From assembly GCA_003134995.1 (NCBI GenBank), contig PLDC01000015.1, forward strand, positions 124,001-188,000: a stretch of DNA of 64,000 nt, given 5' to 3'. Both the position numbers and the translations under genes were made by a program. Positions 58,294 to 64,000 of the stretch are shown one piece after another. Position 1 is the stretch's first letter. Each line of letters starts with the position of its first letter. The stretch comes from Acidobacteriaceae bacterium. GTDB lineage: Bacteria > Acidobacteriota > Terriglobia > Terriglobales > Acidobacteriaceae. The notes beneath the pieces are model-generated. The model was not told the DNA's origin. It did not search any database and saw only the letters and a list, made by a program, of their open reading frames with translations.

Positions 58294-59664
58294 ATGAAGC
58301 CTGTTGTCCCCCAAGCCGAAGACGAAGCCGTAGTCATCACTCACGAAGATGTTGACCGCGCCCATGATCGTGTTCGCGTGTCCACAGCCCGCGCGCAGCG
58401 TGGATTTTTCTCCAGAGCGCGTCTGCTGTGGCTGCTGGTCGGTCCCGGCGTCCTGGTCATGCTCGGAGAGAACGACGGACCCAGCATGCTCTCCTACGCC
58501 GCGACCGGCGCCAAATTCGGCATCGGCTTCTTCATCCCGTTCGTCGCCCTCACGTTTTGCATGGCGATCATCGTCCAGGAAATGACCGTGCGCCTCGGAG
58601 CTGCCACACATCGCGGCCACGCCGAATTAATCTTCGAGCGCTTCGGTCCCTTCTGGGGATGGTTTTCCATGGTCGACCTCGGCATCGGCAACTTTCTCAC
58701 CCTCATCACCGAGTTCATCGCCGTCCGCGCCGGGCTGGGTTTCTTTGGAGTGCCTCCCTGGATTGCAATTCTGATCGCTCTCGTCATCCTCTACGCCGCG
58801 CTCATGAGTCACCGCTATTGGACCTGGGAACGCATCACGCTCGCCGCCGCATTATTCAACTTAATCTTCATTCCGGTCGCGCTCATGACTCATCCCAGCG
58901 GCCACTCGGTCGCCCACGCGTTCCTCACCTGGCAGCCGCTTCCCGGCTTCAACAAAGACACTCTTCTGATCGTCCTCGCCGATATCGGCGCAACGGTCAC
59001 GCCGTGGATGCTCTTCTTCCAGCAAAGCGCAACTGTCGACAAAGGAATGACCGTTAAAGACATTCGCTTCGGCCGCATCGACACCGTGCTCGGCGCCGCG
59101 TTAGCAAGCGCCGCGGCCATCGCCACGATTCTCGCGACCGCGCCTCTGTTCGCCCATCAGATGACCGCCGACAATTTTCAGGCCGCCGAATTCGCCCAGG
59201 CTCTTCAGCCGATCATCGGCCGCTTCGGCGCGTCTCTCTTCGCTCTCGGGATGGTAGAGGCCGGAATCGTGGCCGCCATCACCATCTCAGCTTCTTCCGC
59301 CTATGCCTTCGGCGAGGTCGCGCACAAACCTCACAGCCTCAACCTGCCGATGGGCGAAGGCAAATCCTTTTACGCGGTGCTCACTTTGTGCGCACTGGCT
59401 GCCGCAGGCATCGTTCTAATTCCGGGACTGCCGCTGGTTTACGTGGTTCTACTCGTAAACGTTGTAGCGGTTCTCGCGATGCCGCCAGCGCTGGTGTTTC
59501 TTTTTATGCTGGTCAATGACAAAGAAATCATGGGCAACCTGGTCAGTCCGTGGTGGGCGAACGTACTCGCTACGGCCGTCGTACTCATCCTGACCGCCGC
59601 CGGCGTACTTTTCGGAATCAGCATAATCGCCCCCAACATCTTCGCCGCGCTAGGCGGGACGTAG
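58294..59664 (+). CDS. Divergent NRAMP-family divalent-metal transporter
   Basis: 456 aa with about eleven membrane segments. The first segment reads LLVGPGVLVMLGENDGPSML; canonical NRAMPs have DPGN there. The sixth-segment motif MPH is replaced by TPW (GATVTPWMLFFQQSATVDKG). Such changes occur in NRAMP-related Mg transporters and other divergent members, so the metal may be other than Mn or Fe. The first 30 residues are hydrophilic (EAVVITHEDVDRAHDRV). It is located after the DtxR/MntR-type regulator, which supports metal control. Confidence 0.88.
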   Translation: MKPVVPQAEDEAVVITHEDVDRAHDRVRVSTARAQRGFFSRARLLWLLVGPGVLVMLGENDGPSMLSYAATGAKFGIGFFIPFVALTFCMAIIVQEMTVRLGAATHRGHAELIFERFGPFWGWFSMVDLGIGNFLTLITEFIAVRAGLGFFGVPPWIAILIALVILYAALMSHRYWTWERITLAAALFNLIFIPVALMTHPSGHSVAHAFLTWQPLPGFNKDTLLIVLADIGATVTPWMLFFQQSATVDKGMTVKDIRFGRIDTVLGAALASAAAIATILATAPLFAHQMTADNFQAAEFAQALQPIIGRFGASLFALGMVEAGIVAAITISASSAYAFGEVAHKPHSLNLPMGEGKSFYAVLTLCALAAAGIVLIPGLPLVYVVLLVNVVAVLAMPPALVFLFMLVNDKEIMGNLVSPWWANVLATAVVLILTAAGVLFGISIIAPNIFAALGGT

Positions 59665-59767
59665 GAGCGCAAGCAATAACGCGGAGGAGAGGGCACGCAT
59701 TAACGTAGACATAGAAGTAAATGAGACGCGGAACGTGGAAGAGAAAGCGTGCAGCACCGTGGAAGAG

Positions 59768-59785
59768 CGGCGCTTTAGCGCCGCG
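59768..59785 (+). terminator. Hairpin after the NRAMP gene
   Basis: GCGGCGCTTTAGCGCCGC is a perfect hairpin about 104 bases after the stop, followed by GTAAAGTTTC, a poor T-tract. Weak terminator or other structured element. Confidence 0.35.
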
Positions 59786-59832
59786 TAAAGTTTCACAGCG
59801 AACAAAGGCTTCAGCCCCTGAGGTTTAAAAGA

Positions 59833-60042
59833 GTGACAACGGACAACACGCCCGCGGCGGTCTCAGATCGAATCCTGGTTCTATCATCGCTCGAGCCCGA
59901 TCAACTCGCGCGAGCCAAAAAGCATCCCATTCCGCGGCGGAGGCTCAAAGGCTTCGAACTCCTCATCCTATGGGCGCTTCGCCTCTACCTGATTTTCATG
60001 ATCGTTGTCGTCGCTTACCAGGTTTGGATCGCCCGCACTTAA
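59833..60042 (+). CDS. Single-pass small membrane protein
   Basis: 69 aa, GTG start with TGAGG ahead. A hydrophilic, basic first half (EPDQLARAKKHPIPRRRLKG) is followed by a single membrane helix (LLILWALRLYLIFMIVVVAY) and a short tail. No family recognised. Downstream of the NRAMP gene; probably an inner-membrane protein. Confidence 0.55.
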   Translation: MTTDNTPAAVSDRILVLSSLEPDQLARAKKHPIPRRRLKGFELLILWALRLYLIFMIVVVAYQVWIART

Positions 60043-60047
60043 CTGAC

Positions 60048-60073
60048 GAAAAAACGCCGCCCTCGCGGGCGGC
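60048..60073 (-). terminator. Factor-independent terminator
   Basis: Minus strand: GCCGCCC-GCGA-GGGCGGC followed by GTTTTTTCGT. It lies 28 bases after the DUF481 gene's stop codon. Confidence 0.85.
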
Positions 60074-60100
60074 TCTCACACTCCCACAATCAAAACCGCT

Positions 60101-61207
60101 TCAGTGCGTGAACGCGATATTCAGCCCAGTCGTAAAAATCACGTCGTTCTTCTTCGCGGTAGAGGGCGGGTTCGAAACGTAGATGTCGCCGAACTGGTTC
60201 TGCCAGCCCAGCCATTTGCTGATCTTCGTCACCGATCCAAAGCCAAACGTCATCCGGTAGTTCCCGGTATCCGACAAATCCGGAAAGAAATACAACTTCT
60301 CAGTCAGGACGGTCGTCTTCCCCGCCTTGTGCGTCAACTCTTCACCCAGGGTAAGAGCGGCAAATTTATTCGTCACGCCGTACGAAGTGTAACCGACGCC
60401 CACAGTGGCAGGCGGGACCGGCGGGTTCGGCGGCCCATTCGAATAAGTTTCATGCGTGTAGTTAAGGCCGGCCAGAAAATCGAGCACCGTCTTATCGGAC
60501 TTGATCGCGTGGTAGCCCAGACCGCCCGTGTAAACCGCGCGCAGATCCAAATCTTGCAGCGCGTTGGCCATAAAGTCCGCCGCTCCAAAGCCGAATAGTC
60601 GCGCGCCAACATTGCGATCGTAGCGAAGCCCTCCCTCGGTCAAATTAGCCACCGTGCTGGGAGTCGACAACTGGTTCTGCGTATCGATCGAACTCGTATA
60701 CAAAGTTATTTTGTCATGCAAGGTCGCATGCACGGCGTTAAAAGCCAGCGCAAGATTTTCCGTTTCGCTGTTGCCGCGCGCCAGCGAGAAGCCTACATTC
60801 ACGCCGCCATTCCAGCCGTGCAGCAGGCCCGGACTTAACGACTTGTCGTAAGCGGCCTGCTCGGCGTCATTTCTGATCAACACGACATTGGCCGGAGGAA
60901 CTTCCACCGTGCCGCCCGTCTTGGTGGCGACTTCTATCTTTCCATCGCTGGTGGTGACGGAGCCGACAACCGTTTTCTTATCCGAAGTGCTGACGTGCAA
61001 TTCTTTGTCGGATGTAATCTGCGTGATCGCGCCAAACTGCAGCGTGACGTCGCCGGCGAACTCCGTGTGCAGCACCAAAGTCTTGCCGTCGGATTTAACG
61101 ATTGTGCCCGTCAAGTGGTCGCCATTCTTCAAAGTGATCTGATCGGCGAAAGCTGCCGAAGCCAATCCCAGAAACATGATGAACGCAATAAACTCAACTT
61201 TACGCAA
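60101..61207 (-). CDS. DUF481 outer-membrane protein
   Basis: 368 aa. TTG start with GGAGG ahead. MRKVEFIAFIMFLGLASAAF and ADQ give a signal peptide. Residues 22-110 contain SH3-like repeats (ITLKNGDHLTGTIVKSDGKT, LVLHTEFAGDVTLQF). The DUF481 beta-barrel follows: WNGGVNVGFSLARGNSETEN, YGVTNKFAALTLGEELTHKA and the closing WQNQFGDIYVSNPPSTAKKN. A terminal aromatic/His (NIAFTH) end fits a beta-barrel. Such proteins are poorly characterised; some are salt-stress induced. Confidence 0.88.
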   Translation of the reverse strand: MRKVEFIAFIMFLGLASAAFADQITLKNGDHLTGTIVKSDGKTLVLHTEFAGDVTLQFGAITQITSDKELHVSTSDKKTVVGSVTTSDGKIEVATKTGGTVEVPPANVVLIRNDAEQAAYDKSLSPGLLHGWNGGVNVGFSLARGNSETENLALAFNAVHATLHDKITLYTSSIDTQNQLSTPSTVANLTEGGLRYDRNVGARLFGFGAADFMANALQDLDLRAVYTGGLGYHAIKSDKTVLDFLAGLNYTHETYSNGPPNPPVPPATVGVGYTSYGVTNKFAALTLGEELTHKAGKTTVLTEKLYFFPDLSDTGNYRMTFGFGSVTKISKWLGWQNQFGDIYVSNPPSTAKKNDVIFTTGLNIAFTH

Positions 61208-61381
61208 TGCTGCCTACCTCCAGATTTTTAGAGTCAGTTTTACAGCTCAGATGCTATTTAACGGCACGGGGCTTCTTAGATGCGGAACAGAAAACGCACG
61301 GAAACAGAAAACGTTCGGAACAGAAAACGGCAACAAAGCGGCGGCTAAAGTAAAGAAGATTGCTGCTCGCGAAGCGAACAG

Positions 61382-61591
61382 TCAGCTCTTGATTTCCTTG
61401 GAGTCTTTGGATTCTGTGTTCTTGCTCTGCTCGGTCGGAGCCGAAGCATTGTCCTTCATGCCCTCTTTCAGGGCACGAATCCCCTCGCCCAGACCCTTGC
61501 CCAGCTCAGGCAACTTCCTGGGACCAAAAATCAGCAGGGCAATCGCGAAAATGATGATCAGGTGCGTAGGTTGAAACAGGCCTTCAAACAT
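61382..61591 (-). CDS. tatA: Twin-arginine translocase subunit TatA/E
   Basis: Pore-forming subunit of the Tat system. 69 aa: FQPTHLIIIFAIALLIFGPR is the membrane helix, then the amphipathic helix KLPELGKGLGEGIRALKEGM, with the FGPRKLPELGKGLG family signature. C-terminus is charged and disordered. TatC/TatB are not in the window. GGAGGTTCCG lies ahead of the ATG. The 61592-61986 gap upstream holds no supportable gene apart from this promoter region. Confidence 0.95.
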   Translation of the reverse strand: MFEGLFQPTHLIIIFAIALLIFGPRKLPELGKGLGEGIRALKEGMKDNASAPTEQSKNTESKDSKEIKS

Positions 61592-61986
61592 CGGAACCTC
61601 CAGGAAACCATACTGCTAGCTGTTTATACGGTACCGGAGGGGTATAGGGAAGTCAAACCTCTCCTCCGGAATCAAACTCGGTTCAGAACCCCAGTTCCTG
61701 CTCTGTTTGGGCTACTGGGTTTCTATCCCCACTCCCGCAGTCTCGCACCCGGGGACGATGAATGCGGTGACGAAAATCACACCGCACTGTGATCGCCTGC
61801 AAGCTGTCTGGACCATGCCAACCTCGTCATCTCCGCGCCCTATTACTTCCGTGACCTTACCTGCGGCTCCATCCCCGGGCTAATGTGGGATTGCGGCTCC
61901 GAACTTGTAGGACCGTGCAAACGCAATCGAGTCAACGCAACCCAGTCATCGCACCCAGCAAACCAAATCGTTGCCGGAGAAGTCGA

Positions 61987-63480
61987 GTGAAGCACAAGGG
62001 CCTTTCAGTATTCTTATTTCTTCTTGGAGTGGCTCTCGCCGCTCACTCCAGCGAAAGCCAGCCGGTAAATTCCATCCAGTTGATGGCTTGGTTGACTGCG
62101 GGCGTACCGAACAATCGCCTGGTACGCATCGTGCAAGAACGCGGCCTGGCAAGCGTTCCCGGCAAAGACCAGATTCATCAGCTAGAGGTCGCCGGCGCGG
62201 ATGCAAATCTGCTCCGGACGCTGACGGATGCGAAGTCGTCCGCCACAAGTTCTTCCGCGAGCGCAGCTTCCGGAATTTCCGAGGCAAAGATTCCCGCAGC
62301 GATTGTGCAAGCCGCGGCTCAAGCCCATGCTCAACGCTTCCACGAAGCCGAACTAGCCCTGCGCCAAGCTCTGACCACCGATTCCGAAAACGCTGCGCTG
62401 CACTTCGCCCTGGCAGCGATGCTTCGCCAACTAGGAAATTTCGACGAGGCCTTCGAGGAGTTCACGCGCTCCGCGCAACTCATGCCCGACCTCCCCGAAA
62501 ACCACAGCGCCCTCGCTTACATTTTCTATCTCGTGGATGACGGCCCGAACGCGATCGCCGAAGCGCGCACCGCCCTGAGTATGGATCCGCAAAACGCCGA
62601 GGGCTATCAGTTCTTGGGTCTGGCTTTGTACTCGAACGGAAAATACGGCGCGGCGGTTCACGCTTTCGACGAATCTCTCGCCCGCGATGCCAGCAACGTC
62701 GATGCCTATTACGATCTCGGCATCACCTTTAATGCCGAGGGAAATGATTCCGCAGCTATCGCCGCCTATCGCCAGGCTCTTCATCTGAATCCGGCTTTCT
62801 GGCAGGCCCATTCCAATCTCGCGCTGATTTTGCACGAGCAACACAAGCTCGACGAAGCCGTTGCCGAATATCAGGAAGCCAAGCGCCTCGCGCCCGAGGA
62901 AGCGTCCGTTCGCAACAACCTGGGCAACACTTACTGCGATAAAGGCGACTTCGACGCTGCCATCGTCGAAATGCGCGAACTTTACCGCCAGCATCCCGAA
63001 TGGGAGCAAGGGCACGGATGCCTGGCTCGCGCCTACATGTCGAAGAAGGATTACCCGAACGCCATCGACGAATTACAGCTGTCGGTTCGCCAGAATCCCA
63101 CCGGCGCAACAGAACACCGCGTCCTGGGCGAAGCTTTGTTGTTGAATGACAAGATCGACGACGGCGTGAAAGAGTTGCGCCTCGCAGTCAGCCTCAATCC
63201 CGATTCTGACGCTACGCATCGCGCTCTCGGCACAGCGCTCTTTCAGCAACGCCTGCTTCCCGCGGCGGAAAAAGAATTCCGCGAAGCGCTTCGCCTCAAT
63301 GCGTCGCCGGACAACCATTACGCACTCGCGGCCTGCCTGATGACCATGGACCGTTACGAAGAAGCGTTGTCAGAACTGGAAACCGCCGCGCGCCTCGACC
63401 CGGAGCGCAAGCTCTACCAGGCTCGCCGCGACGAGCTGCAGAAGCTGATACAGACGCAGTCAGAAGTGCAGAGTAAATGA
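61987..63480 (+). CDS. Secreted TPR-repeat protein
   Basis: About 497 aa from GTG at 61987, preceded by GGAGAAG. KHKGLSVFLFLLGVALAAHS is a signal peptide. An N-terminal helical part (IQLMAWLTAGVPNNRLVRIV) precedes roughly nine tetratricopeptide repeats from about residue 95 to the end: FHEAELALRQALTTDSENAA, EGYQFLGLALYSNGKYGAAV, DAYYDLGITFNAEGNDSAAI and so on. TPR proteins mediate protein contacts in the envelope. No enzymatic domain. It lies alone; the downstream gene is 122 bases on. Confidence 0.85.
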   Translation: MKHKGLSVFLFLLGVALAAHSSESQPVNSIQLMAWLTAGVPNNRLVRIVQERGLASVPGKDQIHQLEVAGADANLLRTLTDAKSSATSSSASAASGISEAKIPAAIVQAAAQAHAQRFHEAELALRQALTTDSENAALHFALAAMLRQLGNFDEAFEEFTRSAQLMPDLPENHSALAYIFYLVDDGPNAIAEARTALSMDPQNAEGYQFLGLALYSNGKYGAAVHAFDESLARDASNVDAYYDLGITFNAEGNDSAAIAAYRQALHLNPAFWQAHSNLALILHEQHKLDEAVAEYQEAKRLAPEEASVRNNLGNTYCDKGDFDAAIVEMRELYRQHPEWEQGHGCLARAYMSKKDYPNAIDELQLSVRQNPTGATEHRVLGEALLLNDKIDDGVKELRLAVSLNPDSDATHRALGTALFQQRLLPAAEKEFREALRLNASPDNHYALAACLMTMDRYEEALSELETAARLDPERKLYQARRDELQKLIQTQSEVQSK

Positions 63481-63601
63481 AAGCCGCGATCTGCCGGCAG
63501 CGTAGCGCCGGAGGACACTGCCGGGCACTGTACTCCCGGCATTAACGGCGGGGCCGTAAGACTGCTTAGACTTGAAGACAGGCATTCGGGGAGATTCGAT
63601 C

Positions 63602-64000
63602 ATGGATATGACGCGATCCACAACAGCCGCAGCCGCTCAACCGGCAAAGTCCGCCGTGCCGGAAACCGATGTCCGGAAAACTGATTCCCTAAGCACCGAT
63701 CCTCGAAGTAACGTTCGCAACGATCTGCGCAACGCGGTGCGCCATGAGTCAGCCACCTCGCGTAAGCCCTCGACCTCTGGCTACGGCATGCCTTGCGCCA
63801 GTTGCCGTCTCTATTACCCCGCCGATCTTGACTCGTGCCCGGCGTGCAACAGTAAAGTGCGGGTTTCTCCTAACGTGGTTCCGGCCATTCCAAAAACGCA
63901 GGCCGCAGCTGAACCGTTGCCCGATACCGCCGTCGTTGAGCAGGAGCGGGAAGCTTTTCTGAAAGAGTTTAAGTCTCAGCTTTTTGCCGCGCATGCGGAA
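63602..64000 (+). CDS. Zinc-ribbon protein, cut by the window end
   Basis: 133 codons are visible with no stop before the window end. GGGGAGA precedes the ATG at 63602. The N-terminus is Ala/Thr-rich (MDMTRSTTAAAAQPAKSAVP). Near residue 62 CASC and near residue 75 CPAC form a zinc ribbon. The rest ends in a helical stretch (EAFLKEFKSQLFAAHAE). The domain beyond is unseen. Function unknown. Confidence 0.6.
   Translation, partial: MDMTRSTTAAAAQPAKSAVPETDVRKTDSLSTDPRSNVRNDLRNAVRHESATSRKPSTSGYGMPCASCRLYYPADLDSCPACNSKVRVSPNVVPAIPKTQAAAEPLPDTAVVEQEREAFLKEFKSQLFAAHAE

Overview
The window looks like chromosomal DNA of an Acidobacteriota member (Terriglobia, perhaps Koribacter or Sulfotelmatobacter relatives). 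This rests on high GC, several GloVer-repeat secreted proteins, dispersed palindromic repeats of the TGTCATCCTGAGCGAAG type, and a pantothenate/deoxynucleoside-kinase neighbourhood. The assignment is inference; no rRNA or tRNA gene was seen.

Layout. (1) 0.1-1.15 kb: truB, with a dispersed repeat absorbed in frame. (2) 1.19-22.94 kb: one long minus-strand block with phage character. In transcription order it holds a zinc-ribbon protein, a sigma-like HTH protein, a Lys-rich protein, a dual-specificity phosphatase, a 1763-aa exported tail-fibre-like protein, a small acidic protein, a 2180-aa exported carbohydrate-active protein, a lipoprotein, a glycosyltransferase-like protein, terminase large subunit (frameshifted near its end), a HipA-like kinase, a DUF3037 protein and a portal protein. 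Capsid, tail-tube, integrase and lysis genes are absent, so it is either a truncated prophage or a domesticated module. Hairpin terminators separate several of its genes. (3) 23.57-27.71 kb: an IS66-type element (tnpA, tnpB, tnpC) carrying a DruA-like (DUF4338) gene between tnpB and tnpC, followed by a serine recombinase. (4) 28.0-32.9 kb: three tandem GloVer-repeat secreted proteins, with degenerate repeats in the gaps around them. (5) 33.1-34.5 kb: a small membrane protein and an XRE/S24 repressor whose promoter and start codon are tandemly duplicated.

(6) 34.6-64 kb: mostly housekeeping genes with a few accessory ones. These are a peroxiredoxin, 3-methyladenine glycosylase, an alpha/beta-hydrolase-like exported protein, panC and panB flanking a lipoprotein and a superinfection-immunity-like membrane protein, a deoxynucleoside kinase, a polysaccharide deacetylase, a GH18-type hydrolase, hemL, an FrmR/RcnR-type regulator with a visible operator, an OprB-like porin, a DUF427 protein, an amidinotransferase/DDAH-family enzyme, mfd, galU, purE, purD, a DtxR/MntR regulator, a divergent NRAMP transporter, a DUF481 outer-membrane protein, tatA, a TPR protein and a zinc-ribbon protein cut by the window end.

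Regulatory themes. Several genes (S24 repressor, deacetylase, mfd, mntR, mpg) have a -10 element 6-9 bases before the start codon and no Shine-Dalgarno sequence, which predicts leaderless mRNAs. The NRAMP and porin promoters share TTAACT, an 18-base gap and TATACTTGCG, suggesting one metal regulon under the neighbouring DtxR-type regulator. Many intergenic gaps carry inverted or iterated short-word repeats.
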